A stretch of DNA of 64,000 bases from Arthrobacter sp. V1I7 (GCF_030817015.1 NZ_JAUSYS010000001.1:1674001-1738000); one strand, 5' to 3'; counted from the stretch's first letter, positions 1 to 8,625 are shown. The notes: a model not told the origin generated them from the sequence alone. Numbers and translations: made by a program.

Positions 1-47
1 TCAAGGCTCTTTAATTGTTCGGGATTAAGAGAATATGGGGTCGGCCA

Positions 48-569
48 ATGGCTGTTATCGGGTACGCGAGGGTTTCCACCGCGGAACAGAACCTTGATCT
101 GCAGCTCACTGCACTCCAGGGCGGGGGCGCTGCGAGGATCTTTGCCGACAACGGAGTCTCCAAGGCCCTGGACCGGCTGGAGTCCGGCGACGTGCTCACG
201 GTGTGGAAGCTCGACCGATTGGGACGTAACACCCGGCACGTCCTTGACGTCATCGAGAACATCCGGGAACAGGGCGCAGGCTTCCGCTCCCTGACCGAAG
301 GTCTGGACACAACCGGACCCATGGGCACAGCCATGCTGACGATGATCATGGCCGCGTTCGCTCAGCTGGAGCGGGACACGATGGTCGAACGCACCAGAGC
401 AGGACTCGCCGCGGCCGCGGCCAACAACCGCCACGGCGGAAGACCCCGCAAAGTGGACGACGCTGCCGCTGCCCGGGCCAAGGAGGTCAAAGGCAAAGGA
501 ATCAGCGCCGGCGACATCGGCAAGATGCTCGGCGTCTCCCGCGCCACGGTCTACCGATACCTTATATAG
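48..569 (+). CDS. Serine recombinase (Tn3-type resolvase/invertase) with an internal deletion
   Basis: Small serine recombinase that would cut and rejoin DNA at a res or inversion site. The N-terminus carries the YARVST motif with catalytic Ser10, followed by the KLDRLGR motif and the long helix-E region, and it ends in a DNA-binding domain with an HTH-like stretch (GISAGDIGKMLGVSRATVYRY). A TTG at position 15 is in frame, but ATG 48 gives the normal family N-terminus. The protein has 173 residues. The loop that normally reads roughly GVSGAxxxRPxLDxAL is shortened to GVSKALDRL, an in-frame loss of about ten residues, so activity is doubtful. No transposase lies beside it, so it may be a transposon remnant. 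Confidence 0.85.
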   Translation: MAVIGYARVSTAEQNLDLQLTALQGGGAARIFADNGVSKALDRLESGDVLTVWKLDRLGRNTRHVLDVIENIREQGAGFRSLTEGLDTTGPMGTAMLTMIMAAFAQLERDTMVERTRAGLAAAAANNRHGGRPRKVDDAAAARAKEVKGKGISAGDIGKMLGVSRATVYRYLI

Positions 570-752
570 GCAACGCGGAGAGAAATCCCGGCAATCCGAC
601 AAGACATGGCCAAATAGCGGTACAAAAAGCACGCCAGAGAGAGAACTCTGTGATTCACATTGCGATCAGGCTTCGGGGCAGTCTCACGACCGGTCGTTTT
701 CGTACAGCCGGAAAGCCCAGCTGAGTCTATGTGTCATCTGGGCCATGGTCGT

Positions 753-1937
753 TCAGAAGCGGATTGCGTCGATGACCTTGATTCGAACTGCGACCAGGGC
801 GGGAATGGCGCCGGCGAGTGCGCCGACGAGGACGGCCGAGCCCAGTCCCAGCAGGGCAGCTTCGATGGGGAACGCCGGGTACTCGTGGAGCCCTGGGGCG
901 ATTTTGGATTGAATCCAGGGATTCTTGACGACCGCTACCGAGACCATTACTCCGACGATTCCGGCCACCGCCGTCGCGACTACCGTTTCCATCATGACGC
1001 CGAGGAATATGCGTGAGGATGTTGCGCCGAAGCTGCGGCGGATGCCGATTTCGCGCACCCGGTACCTGACGGTGACCATGGAGATGTTCAGCATGCCGAC
1101 CGCGCCCAGGAGCAGGACCAGTCCGGCGATGCCGCCAACCGCGAGCTGGACGGTCGCGAAGGGGTCGCCCTGGCTGGCGTAGTCCATCCGGTCCACCTGG
1201 ATCTGCATGCCAGGGAATTGCTGTTGCAGGTCTGCGGTGATGGCATATTTGAGTGCTTCAGCCTGGTCGTCTCCGACCCAGAACTTGAACTGTCCGGGTC
1301 CTCCGGCGGAAATATTGGCCCGGTCCGCGGCTCGGGTCAGCATAAAGGCCGCCGGTGGGGCTTGCGGGTACTGGTCGGGAACTACACCGATGATCACGGC
1401 TGTCGTGTTCTCGGCCCCAACCAGTTGAACCTTTGGATTGGTGGTGAGGTTGGGTCGGCCTGCCATGTCGTAAAAGCCCTCTGAGACGACCAGCGCCGGG
1501 GCAAGCCGTTTGTCGTCGTCGTCGGCGAACCAGCCGCCTTGGCTGACGTTGAGTCGATGGATGACCCCGTAGCCCGGATCGACCAGTTGGAGCATCAACT
1601 GTTGCACGCCGTAAGGGGTCTGGAATGCGTGCTGCGCCTGGGTCGAATGTGTGTAGTAAGAGATTTTGTAGCGGTCGATGACGCCCTGGTAGGCGGCTTC
1701 GAGTTTCCGCTGGTCTGCCGGTGTTGGGCCGAACACGCCGATGCCCAGGGTTGCCGAACGGCCACCATTTTGCTCGGAGGAGGCTTTGAATCCTTCGCGT
1801 GCCAAATTGCCCAGGCCGACAACGGAGGTCAGGGCTGCCACTGACAGCGCCACTCCGATCAGGGCGAGGAGGATCCTGGTTTTGTTGATCCGCAGTTCCT
1901 GCCAGGCCTCCACGAGGGCGGAAATGATGCCGGTCAT
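753..1937 (-). CDS. ABC transporter permease, MacB/FtsX type
   Basis: Membrane subunit of a MacB-like exporter, 394 residues. There is one N-terminal transmembrane helix at about 18-40, a large extracytoplasmic MacB_PCD-like domain of about 220 residues, and three C-terminal helices at about 270-300, 325-345 and 365-390, which is the FtsX topology. The segment VRYRVREIGIRRSFGAT is the typical cytoplasmic coupling region after helix 2. The start overlaps the stop of the ATPase gene by 4 bases (ATGA). With the adaptor upstream it forms a three-gene operon for export of a peptide, macrolide-like or lipid substrate. The substrate cannot be inferred. Confidence 0.9.
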   Translation of the reverse strand: MTGIISALVEAWQELRINKTRILLALIGVALSVAALTSVVGLGNLAREGFKASSEQNGGRSATLGIGVFGPTPADQRKLEAAYQGVIDRYKISYYTHSTQAQHAFQTPYGVQQLMLQLVDPGYGVIHRLNVSQGGWFADDDDKRLAPALVVSEGFYDMAGRPNLTTNPKVQLVGAENTTAVIIGVVPDQYPQAPPAAFMLTRAADRANISAGGPGQFKFWVGDDQAEALKYAITADLQQQFPGMQIQVDRMDYASQGDPFATVQLAVGGIAGLVLLLGAVGMLNISMVTVRYRVREIGIRRSFGATSSRIFLGVMMETVVATAVAGIVGVMVSVAVVKNPWIQSKIAPGLHEYPAFPIEAALLGLGSAVLVGALAGAIPALVAVRIKVIDAIRF

Positions 1938-2647
1938 GCGTTCGCTCCCGTGGGGACTTCGGCGGCTGAGAGCACACCTGTTTCGAGCCGGTAGCAGGCC
2001 CTGGCAAGGGCTGCGACGTTTACGTCGTGGGTGATGGTGATGAGCGCTGCGCCGGATTCGGTGGCTACCGTGTCCAGCAGTGCCATGACTGACTGGCCCG
2101 TGTCCACGTCCAGGGCGCCGGTGGGTTCATCCGCGAGGATGAGGCGGGGGCGGCGGACCAGCGCCCTGGCGATGGCTACGCGTTGCTGTTCGCCGCCGGA
2201 GAGCATGTTGGGCATGGTCTCGGCGCGATGGGCCAAGCCCACTCGGTCCAGGATGTCCATGGCTATTTCCCGGCGCCGCCAGAACTGGTTCCCCCCGGCG
2301 TAAAGCAAGGGTGTGATCACGTTGTCCAAGGCATTCCTGCCGGGCAATAGGTTGAATTGCTGGAACACGAACCCCACGGACTGCCCTCGTAGTCTGGCAC
2401 GGGTGCTGTCGCGGAGGTGTTGCACGGGTGTTCCCTGGAACGTGAGTTCGCCGCCGGTGGGAACGTCCAGGAGTCCCAGCAGGTTCAGGAGTGTGGATTT
2501 GCCGCAGCCAGAGCGTCCGACCACGGCGGTGTGGTCGCCGCTGTGCACGGTGAGGTCGACGCCGCGGAGAATATGGAGCTCCTGCTCATCGGGCAGCCGG
2601 ACGGTCCGGGTAACACCCCTCAGGGCCACGAGTTCCTCCACACTCAC
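1934..2647 (-). CDS. ABC transporter ATP-binding protein, MacB/LolD type
   Basis: ATPase of the exporter, 237 residues. It shows Walker A GRSGCGKST at about 44-52, the Q-loop in FVFQQFNLLPGRN, the signature LSGGEQQRV at about 149-157, Walker B LILADEP at about 169-175, a D-loop GALD and the switch histidine in THD at about 207. The FQQFNLLP and EPTGALD wording is typical of the LolD/MacB subgroup. It starts with GTG overlapping the stop of the adaptor gene (GTGA) and overlaps the permease start by 4 bases, so translation is probably coupled. All catalytic motifs are intact. Confidence 0.95.
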   Translation of the reverse strand: MSVEELVALRGVTRTVRLPDEQELHILRGVDLTVHSGDHTAVVGRSGCGKSTLLNLLGLLDVPTGGELTFQGTPVQHLRDSTRARLRGQSVGFVFQQFNLLPGRNALDNVITPLLYAGGNQFWRRREIAMDILDRVGLAHRAETMPNMLSGGEQQRVAIARALVRRPRLILADEPTGALDVDTGQSVMALLDTVATESGAALITITHDVNVAALARACYRLETGVLSAAEVPTGANA

Positions 2648-3828
2648 CCTCCCATCGGGGAGGCAGGGGAGCCGAACTGAGATCCGGGCGCCACCTGTGC
2701 GGGTGCGCCCGGGATGAACTCAAGGATAGATTCGCCTTCGGCAAGGCCGGAGACTACCTCGACGACTGAGCCATCGTTGAGGCCTAGCTGGACCTTGCGC
2801 TGCTGGGGCTCGCCGGCAGGTTTGCCGGACGGATCCACCGTGGATCCTCCCTCGACCGGAGGTTCGCCCGCTTTTGAGGACATGTCCGCCGTCGCCAGCC
2901 ACACCACGCCTTCTTTGACGCTGCCCTCTACTGAGGTGAGGGGAACGGTGACCACGTTGGCGGCCTCCCCGGCGGTGACGGTCATGGTTGCGCCCAGCCC
3001 CGCGAATACCTCAACTCCTGTTGGAACCGCGCAGCTGAGCGTTCCCGTCGGCGTCCCGCCCTGTTCGGGTGCACCGCCGGTGGATCCAGGGCCGGCGATC
3101 GCATAAGGGACCGAGCGGCTTACCCCTCCGGCAACTCCGCCAGAACCGCCGCCGTCGGAGGCACCGGTGGCGCCCGCTAGGACGACAGACGAACAGGTGA
3201 AAGGAGCCGGCCCGCCAACCAGTGATACCTGTGCTGAGGCGGGCTTAGCCAAGAGCCGGTACTGCTGCGCAGCGTCGATTGAGCCACTGACTATGAAAGT
3301 CCCGGGATCAACCGAACCAGCGGCTTCACCGACGCTGACCTGCTGGTTGATAAGCACGTCGAGGGCCTTAAGTTCACCGGATGCAGGAGCAACCACATCG
3401 GTATAGGTGTAGGTCGGCAGAGGGGCGGTCCGCGACTGCGGGCTCCCGGATCCTGATGCGTCAGTGCCAGCGGCGATAGCGGCAGAAGCCGACGGTTCAG
3501 GCGACACTTCGGTGCGGACCTGGTACAGAGGCGCACCCGAGGCCACCTTCGCGCCGGGTTCCAGGAAAATGTGGGTTACGAGGCCGGCCACGGTGTTGCG
3601 AACCCCCACAGCAGGATCACTCTGCACGGTCGCCTTGACCTGAACCGTGTTGGTTACCGTGGCACGGGCCGCTTGGACCACCGGGACAGCCACTTCGGCC
3701 GCCGGCCCAGCAATGGCCGGGCTTGTTTGCAGTCCGTCGACGAACGCGATCTTGACCAACGCCACCGCGATGACGGCGACCACTGCCAGCCACGCCACTG
3801 GCATGACGACACGCCTGAAAACTCTCAT
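2644..3828 (-). CDS. Exporter adaptor subunit (HlyD/MFP-like, peptidoglycan-binding type)
   Basis: First gene of the exporter operon. The chosen ATG gives MRVFRRVVMPVAWLAVVAV, a signal anchor with basic N-terminus. An ATG 57 bases upstream is in frame but adds nothing recognisable. After the anchor come lipoyl-like and barrel-like stretches (VTNTVQVKATVQ, TDVVAPASGELKALDVLINQQVSVGE, VVTVPLTSVEGS, VQLGLNDGSVVEVVSGLAEGESIL), as in the membrane-fusion-like adaptors that accompany MacB-type systems in Gram-positive actinobacteria. Two Gly/Ser/Pro-rich inserts break the core. It probably stabilises the permease outside the membrane and guides substrate. GTGA overlap with the ATPase gene supports one transcript. 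Confidence 0.82.
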   Translation of the reverse strand: MRVFRRVVMPVAWLAVVAVIAVALVKIAFVDGLQTSPAIAGPAAEVAVPVVQAARATVTNTVQVKATVQSDPAVGVRNTVAGLVTHIFLEPGAKVASGAPLYQVRTEVSPEPSASAAIAAGTDASGSGSPQSRTAPLPTYTYTDVVAPASGELKALDVLINQQVSVGEAAGSVDPGTFIVSGSIDAAQQYRLLAKPASAQVSLVGGPAPFTCSSVVLAGATGASDGGGSGGVAGGVSRSVPYAIAGPGSTGGAPEQGGTPTGTLSCAVPTGVEVFAGLGATMTVTAGEAANVVTVPLTSVEGSVKEGVVWLATADMSSKAGEPPVEGGSTVDPSGKPAGEPQQRKVQLGLNDGSVVEVVSGLAEGESILEFIPGAPAQVAPGSQFGSPASPMGG

Positions 3829-4053
3829 CCCTGCCCCAATCGGTAACTCCCCACAGAACCTCTGCGAGGGATGCGTACCCAGCATAGGGTTTGAGGCCCC
3901 TCGAACGGCGGAGGCATGGCCCGAACCCCCACATACTGCGTCGAGTGGCGGGCCGGTCTTAGGTCAAACTGGCTGGCGCCCCCGCAGGGGGCAGGCTATC
4001 TACGAACATCAGCGCGTCACTGACCTTCTAGGTATTGGCCCGGTGGCCGTCAG

Positions 4054-4250
4054 TTAGTGCTTGCCCAGAAGCGGCTCGAAGACGGCGGACACGTTGAGGG
4101 CGGAAACGTTGGCAGTCGCCACGTTGGACTGGCAGAAACCCTGCGCGGAGGGGCCCAGGCCGAGCCAATCGAGGGCTTTGCGACCGAATTTTACGGCGTG
4201 CTGGGCGTAGTCATCGTCCCCCCACTGAGGACCGGAGTAGCCAGCGGGAT
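4054..4250 (-). pseudogene. 3' remnant of an unrecognised gene
   Basis: An open frame reading YAQHAVKFGRKALDWLGLG, then NVATANVSALNVSAVFEPLLGKH and stop, has protein-like composition but no start codon. Its upstream end runs into the DUF4193 fragment in another frame near 4240, so two broken genes appear to be joined there. I do not recognise the family. Confidence 0.35.
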
Positions 4251-4439
4251 GACCTGGACGGTGAGTTCCTCGGCGATGAATTCCCCGCCCGGAATACCGG
4301 CCCCGTCCAGGGCGTCGGCCTCGTCCAGTTCCAGCACGACGCTGCGGGCATCGGGTGCGTTCTCGGACTGCAGAGCTTCCAGGGAGTTCTCCTGGGATTC
4401 CTTCACATCGGGGCGGACTTCATCGTAATCGGCGGCCAC
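4191..4439 (-). pseudogene. DUF4193 protein, C-terminus lost
   Basis: From GTG 4439 the frame reads VAADYDEVRPDVKE, then SLEALQSENAPDARSVV and GEFIAEELTVQVIPLA, which matches the N-terminal two thirds of the short actinobacterial DUF4193 family. Known members continue with DEFTCxxC and a second CxxC that form a likely zinc site. Here the frame leaves the family at about 4240 and ends in unrelated residues, so the metal-binding end is missing. Actinobacteria usually carry a complete chromosomal copy, so this is probably an extra, broken one. Confidence 0.72.
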
Positions 4440-4659
4440 TTCGGCTTGTTCTCTATTCTCGTGCGTTGACTGACCCCGATGCAACATACGGGCATACCGC
4501 GGCTATTCCACAGCCACAGGACCGCCTGGAGGCCGGTGCGGCTAACCGGTGCGGCCAATACGTGATGGCCAAGGCACCAGGGAGATCCAGGACTGCTTTG
4601 ACGCTAGCGTCATCAGCCCACTAAAAGTCCGACCCTGCCCGGATCGGAGCGGGAGAGCT

Positions 4660-4804
4660 GGAAAACGAACATGTGGCATTTCGTCTTCACCCCGTTCAGG
4701 ACCACCCAGACTTCCCCGAAGTCCACCTCAGCCTCAGCCCCCGGCGCGTGTTCCTGCGGGATAAACGTTTCCACCCGGCGGCCGGCCTCCACATCGATCT
4801 GCAC
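4660..4804 (-). pseudogene. IS21-family transposase (IstA) remnant
   Basis: About 48 residues (FIPQEHAPGAEAEVDFGEVW then LNGVKTKCHMFVFQLS) match the region around the first catalytic Asp of IS21 IstA proteins, where EVDFGE is characteristic. No flanking IstA sequence, IstB gene or terminal repeats are visible. It is an internal scar of a lost element. Confidence 0.7.
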
Positions 4805-5114
4805 CCTACCGCTTCGACCCTCGGACTCTCCGCCTCACATATGCGCTGTTATCGGCGTTGGACTGCCGGCCCTTTACCTCCGGGGCAGCCGCAAGGTGTA
4901 GGCCTTGCTATGTGTGCCCCCGCTGGAGCGAGCTGGCCAGGGTAATGGTTCTTTGGCCAGCGCCTGAGCCGTTGTGGAGGCAGCGGATAAATCCTGGCTA
5001 AATGATTTATCGTGCGTTCGAAACACAGACGGTGCTCCTGGTGTGGTTGCCAGAGATTTGTCTCGACTCGGCGACTGCTCAAGCACCGACGGCGCTCAAT
5101 TGAGAGCGCCTCGT

Positions 5115-5204
5115 CTAGTGATGCGACGGTCTGCGGCGCTGCGCGACCCACACCAGCAGGGCGATCCCGATGAGGATCAACGCAGTGAGGATTAATGCGG
5201 GCAA
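5115..5204 (-). CDS. 29-residue single-span membrane protein
   Basis: A TTG start preceded by AAAGAGGAG at good spacing opens a reading frame for MPALILTALILIGIALLVW followed by VAQRRRPSHH. It is one hydrophobic helix with a basic cytoplasmic tail, which fits positive-inside orientation. It lies 70 bases downstream of the reductase gene on the same strand, so it may be co-transcribed. No family recognised. The strong ribosome binding site is the main support. Confidence 0.5.
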   Translation of the reverse strand: MPALILTALILIGIALLVWVAQRRRPSHH

Positions 5205-5274
5205 GATTCTCCTCTTTCAGGACGAGGGGACATTGTTTGACGCCTGGGCTCGCAGAGCGGGCGCCCGGTCCTGG

Positions 5275-6156
5275 TCACATTGTGAGGCGCTCCTGGTGGA
5301 TCCGTCCGGCTGAGACTCCGATTTTCTGCAGCGGCCGCTGGTTTGCCAGCACGGCGGGATTGGGACCGACGATGAAGAACGCTCCTTCCGCGATGGCTTC
5401 CGCGGGGAGCAGACCGGCGAGGTCTTCGCGGCTGAACCGTCCGACGTTGATTGCCACCTGCATGCGGTCACCGGCCGCGGCCTGGTATTCGGTAAGCACG
5501 TCGCGGTAGTAGGCGTCTTCGGGGTCGCGGACGGACCATAGGAGATGGATTTTCCGTGTGGTGTGGTGGGCTGCGGCCAGGCTGAGCAGCGGGGCGACGC
5601 CGGCGCCCATTCCCAGCAGCACCAGTGGCGCTCTTGGCTGTTGTTTCTCGACAATCGATCCGAAGCGGCCGAAGGGTCCCTCCAGCCGCGCACGGGTCCC
5701 CGTTTCGACGTCGGTGAGCCGGCGGGTGTAGTCCCCGTGCTGACGGATCGTGAAGGTCAGCATGTCCTGGTTGTCGTCCGTGACGGAGAAGGGATGCCAT
5801 TCCCTGCTGATTTCCGGTGATCCTTCGAAGCGGGGGAAGAAGAAGTCACCGGGCCGGACGTTCGTTGCTGTTCGGTCCAGGCCGATGGATAGCCGCCGGG
5901 TCGAGTCCCCGCGTGCGTCGTTGCTGATAACGGTTCCGGTCAGGTACGTGTCGGGGGCGATCCATTTCTTCCATGCGTAGATGCCCAGCACCGTGACGGT
6001 GTACAGGTCGAAGAGCACCATGAATGCAAAGTACTGGTTCACCCGCACCAGGAGGTGGGCGTGGAGCCAGATCATGGCGATGATCACGAGGTTCAGGCGG
6101 TGGATCCACACCGAGAGCTGGTGGCGGAACAGTTTTTCAAGGAATCGCTTGGCCAT
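5275..6156 (-). CDS. FAD/NAD(P)-binding ferric reductase-like oxidoreductase, short N-terminus
   Basis: Membrane-linked flavin reductase that would move electrons from NAD(P)H through FAD. The N-terminus retains two membrane segments (about 17-35 and 40-62). A ferredoxin-reductase barrel follows with HPFSV as the FAD-binding motif and a second barrel part around FTIRQHGDYTRRL. The NAD-binding part contains LGMGAGVAPLLSL and a C-terminal VGPNP motif. Relatives usually have six membrane helices and about 430-460 residues, whereas this has 293 and no clear ribosome binding site, so the haem-binding membrane half seems lost. It may be a truncated gene still open from residue 1, or a compact variant. 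Confidence 0.75.
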   Translation of the reverse strand: MAKRFLEKLFRHQLSVWIHRLNLVIIAMIWLHAHLLVRVNQYFAFMVLFDLYTVTVLGIYAWKKWIAPDTYLTGTVISNDARGDSTRRLSIGLDRTATNVRPGDFFFPRFEGSPEISREWHPFSVTDDNQDMLTFTIRQHGDYTRRLTDVETGTRARLEGPFGRFGSIVEKQQPRAPLVLLGMGAGVAPLLSLAAAHHTTRKIHLLWSVRDPEDAYYRDVLTEYQAAAGDRMQVAINVGRFSREDLAGLLPAEAIAEGAFFIVGPNPAVLANQRPLQKIGVSAGRIHQERLTM

Positions 6157-6340
6157 CAGCAGCGGTTTCAGCCTGAGACAGGTGACGCCGGCACTCGAAG
6201 GAGCTCATCGGCGCCCCGCATTTCGACGCGGTGACCTTAAGGGCGACGGTCTATCCAGGCATGAGCTTCACGAACGCTTAGCAAAGGCGCCTGCATTTCT
6301 CCTCGCATATGGGACCACGGGTTGACAGGGTGCAGTGAAG

Positions 6341-6490
6341 GTAACCGTCCCATTTGGGCTCATAAGACAGACGCCCGGGCAACGCATCAGCTCGTGGCAT
6401 CCTCGTGACGGCCCGGGCCAGAGCCACCTTCAGCGGCGGGACAAGGCCGGCCGGCAGCCCGGACCCAGACGGCGGTCTACTTACCGCCAT
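6341..6490 (-). pseudogene. ATP-dependent DNA ligase, N-terminal fragment
   Basis: The frame from ATG 6490 reads LVPPLKVALARAVTRMPRA, then LPGRLSYEPKWDGY, the N-terminus of actinobacterial ATP-dependent (LigC-like) ligases up to motif I with its adenylated lysine (KxDG). The family arginine after KWDGY is replaced by unrelated sequence and the rest of the enzyme is absent. The ATG overlaps the stop of the preceding small gene by 14 bases, so the pair was once translationally coupled. Confidence 0.7.
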
Positions 6491-6760
6491 CGAGGGCTTC
6501 CAGCGCCTCAACCTCGGCGGTATCCAGCAATGCTGCCGAACCGTCGCCGGTGGCCCGGGCCAGGTCGTCCAAGGATTTGAAGTGGACCGGGCGAGGGTGA
6601 TGGCCACCAGCTCGAGGAAGGGGGTGCCGTTGCGTTGTTCGAGGCCGTCCAGATAGTCGAGCATGCGCCCTTCCAGGGCGCCGGGTCCTTCGGATTCTTC
6701 CGCGGCGAGCCGCGTCAGCATCAGGGCCGCTAGGTCCAGGTTGTCGTAGATGAGTCCCAC
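6477..6760 (-). pseudogene. Small unknown protein with one frameshift
   Basis: Two frames join into one continuous acidic protein of about 95 residues: MGLIYDNLDLAALMLTRLA, LDYLDGLEQRNGTPFLELVA, then LDDLARATGDGSAALLDTAE. The frame changes near 6585. It ends inside the start of the ligase fragment. I do not recognise the family. Pairing with a LigC-type ligase suggests a DNA repair or accessory operon, but that is inference. Confidence 0.45.
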
Positions 6761-6801
6761 GGGCCAACGCTACCCACCCCGCCAGCGGTCAAGAGCCAGT
6801 T

Positions 6802-7176
6802 TTAGCGCCAGCGGTAGGATTCCAGCGCGCGAAGCAGGGGAGTGGGGTCGCCTTTCAGGTGGTCGACTGGGCGTGCTCCGGCAAGGTCCCTGGAGGGGGT
6901 GACCATCCAGAGCGTGAAGTAGTTGTGCGGGATTTGCAGTTCCATCGCACGCTGAAAGAGCCCAACGACGGTGGGGCGGAGCTGTCCGCCGGCGAGGAAC
7001 TGGAATCCGGGGCAGAAGGTGCCGTCGTCGATGAAGACGCGGACGAGTTGTTGCATGACCGGTTCGGGGTCTTCCATGAGCTCGGAGAGCGGGCGGCGCA
7101 CCTGCTGAAGGGTCGGTAGCGTGAATTCCGTCCGGATTCCTGCCCACGTCTGATCGTTGATGGGTTGGCCGTTCAC
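6802..7176 (-). CDS. MbcA/ParS/Xre antitoxin-like C-terminal domain protein
   Basis: A 124-residue protein starting with GTG that overlaps the stop of the gene upstream (GTGA). The stretch FIDDGTFCPGFQF, a helix, then LWMVTPSRDLAGARPVDHL and PLLRALESYRW resembles the toxin-binding (DUF2384-like) fold seen in many free-standing mycobacterial and Arthrobacter proteins. No RES-type or other toxin is next to it. It lies in a minus-strand string with the umuC remnant and a small DUF6504-like gene, so it may have been part of an SOS-controlled operon. Family assignment is by motif only. Confidence 0.55.
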   Translation of the reverse strand: MNGQPINDQTWAGIRTEFTLPTLQQVRRPLSELMEDPEPVMQQLVRVFIDDGTFCPGFQFLAGGQLRPTVVGLFQRAMELQIPHNYFTLWMVTPSRDLAGARPVDHLKGDPTPLLRALESYRWR

Positions 7177-7505
7177 TCTTCTTCGGTTGTTTCGTCGGCG
7201 TTGCTGATGCTGTCCAGCAGCCAGTGCGTGGAGAGCGGTTTCCGGCGGAGCGTGGCGGTCCGGAGGGCGGAGTGGGTGCCGGAGCGAACTTGCCAGTATT
7301 CGATGCTGACCAGGTCGCCGCTGCCGACGGCTGCTGTGCGGCGGGTGTCCCACCAGGCGTCTCTTCCGTACCAGTGCTGGGATTCCGTCTCTGGGTCAAC
7401 AAGCCAGATCCGACCGTCGTGCCGGATGGCCAGGGGTTTACCTGCCGCGTCGAGCCGGACCAGTGTGTCGTGGGTCTGCGGGGCGGTGGCGGTGATGGTG
7501 CTCAT
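7173..7505 (-). CDS. Small DUF6504-like protein of a UmuC operon
   Basis: From ATG 7505 the protein has 110 residues: a polar N-terminus, RHDGRIWLVDPETESQHWYG, AWWDTRR, EYWQVRSGTHSALRTATLRR and THWLLDSISNADE. This resembles the short proteins (DUF6504 type) encoded beside Y-family polymerases of actinobacteria. Its start lies 38 bases after the end of the umuC remnant and its stop overlaps the next start, so all three were one transcript. Function unknown. It could modulate the polymerase. Confidence 0.6.
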   Translation of the reverse strand: MSTITATAPQTHDTLVRLDAAGKPLAIRHDGRIWLVDPETESQHWYGRDAWWDTRRTAAVGSGDLVSIEYWQVRSGTHSALRTATLRRKPLSTHWLLDSISNADETTEEE

Positions 7506-7543
7506 GGCGTGGTGTTCTTTCGTGATGCGGTCGCGCGGGTGGT

Positions 7544-8079
7544 TTAGGCGGCTTTGACGAGGGGGAGTTCGTCCCAGTGGGTGGTGTAGCGGGGGGAGAG
7601 CATGTCCCGTTTCATGGTCCAGTCCGGTCCGCCCCGTATTCCGCCGTGGCCGAGGCCGATGGAGCCGCGCCCGTACCGGCGGGTGACGTCTTCCAGGAGT
7701 GTTCCGATGTGGCGTTCCTCGTGCGGGTTTTCGAACAGGGCCAGGGGTGCCTGGTTGCCGGTGGGACGGAGGTCGGTGACCATGATGCCGGCCCGGGCGT
7801 ACCTGATGCCTTCGTTGATGCGGGGGAGGAGTGCGTGGGCGGCCTTGGTGAGCAGCACGGGATCGGCGGTCGGCATCGGCAGCGGCACGCACACGGGGGG
7901 AGGAGGTGTCTTTCGGGTTTGAAGTGTGAGGTGCCGGCGAACGCGGTGAGGACTTTGGCCTGGAGTCCGTGTTTGGCCAGCCGGGCCGACGCCTGGTGGC
8001 CGTAGACGCTCATGACCTGCCGGATGCCGGCCGCGGTGGTGATGGGGGGGTGGCGAAGGAGCGGGAGAACAACGCCCAC
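7544..8079 (-). pseudogene. umuC: Y-family DNA polymerase (UmuC-like), N-terminal half missing, frameshifted
   Basis: The C-terminal half of a UmuC-type translesion polymerase can be followed in pieces: FSRSFATPPITTA, AGIRQVMSVYGHQASARLA, KHGLQAKVLTAFAGTSHF, VCVPLPMPTADPVLLTKAAH, then MSPRYTTHWDELPLVKAA. The pieces lie in different frames, and the changes coincide with G-runs at about 7899-7904 and 8044-8050. The palm and fingers with the catalytic acidic residues are absent. A LexA box stands about 15 bases upstream of the first homologous residue, so an internal deletion seems to have joined the regulatory site to the 3' half. Confidence 0.8.
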
Positions 8080-8094
8080 AACACACCTTTATTC

Positions 8095-8106
8095 GAATAT
8101 ATGTTC
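8095..8106. promoter_or_regulatory. LexA (SOS) box
   Basis: GAATATATGTTC, with flanking T/C and T/A, differs at one base from the actinobacterial LexA palindrome GAACNNNNGTTC. On the minus strand it lies directly before the umuC remnant, which is the place expected for an SOS-induced polymerase operon. It may still drive the two small genes downstream. Confidence 0.65.
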
Positions 8107-8625
8107 TATGATTCTAGTGTAGTCCCCGGCGCCGACATTCGGTGTTCCTCGCTGTGCACGGTCAGCTTCCCGCCGTCGAAAGAGGATGTTGGCGTCCCGG
8201 TGGCACTAAGGGCTATCCGTCATGTATCAAGGCGGACGGTAGGCGGGTGTTGCCCGAGATACGAAGCTCGCCGGCCGCACTAGGCTGAATGATCATGGAG
8301 AAGCAAAATTGCTGATGCTGGCCAATGGGTCCCTCGGGGCCCTTGCGGCACGCGGCGTCACTGACATCCACCGACAACATCGCCTTCGAGGTCCCTTCCT
8401 GGCCGCCTGGCGCCAGTGGCAGCCAGCTCTGCAGTCGCCTGACGTACTGCCCAAGGTGGAATCCGGCGGCGCGAACCAGCCCCGCAACATCATCTTCCGA
8501 CTGGACAGGTCGACGTCGCCTTCAAGAACTTCCGGTCGGAAGGCATCGACCCGAATCCTCATAATTCCTCGCTGCGGGGTGAACGCTTTCCCGTTCGCTC
8601 ATTCTCGGCGGCTATAGTCGGTCAC
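8107..8625. other. No assignable gene
   Basis: Both strands have open frames, none convincing. The best is minus-strand ATG 8562, preceded by GAGGAATT, giving MRIRVDAFRPEVLEGDVDL and a further 20 plausible residues before the composition turns arginine-rich. I cannot assign it. Confidence 0.3.

Noticed and set aside
1258..2007. 249-residue minus-strand ORF
   Set aside because: It is a second frame inside the ABC permease gene, Arg/Pro-rich and without motifs.
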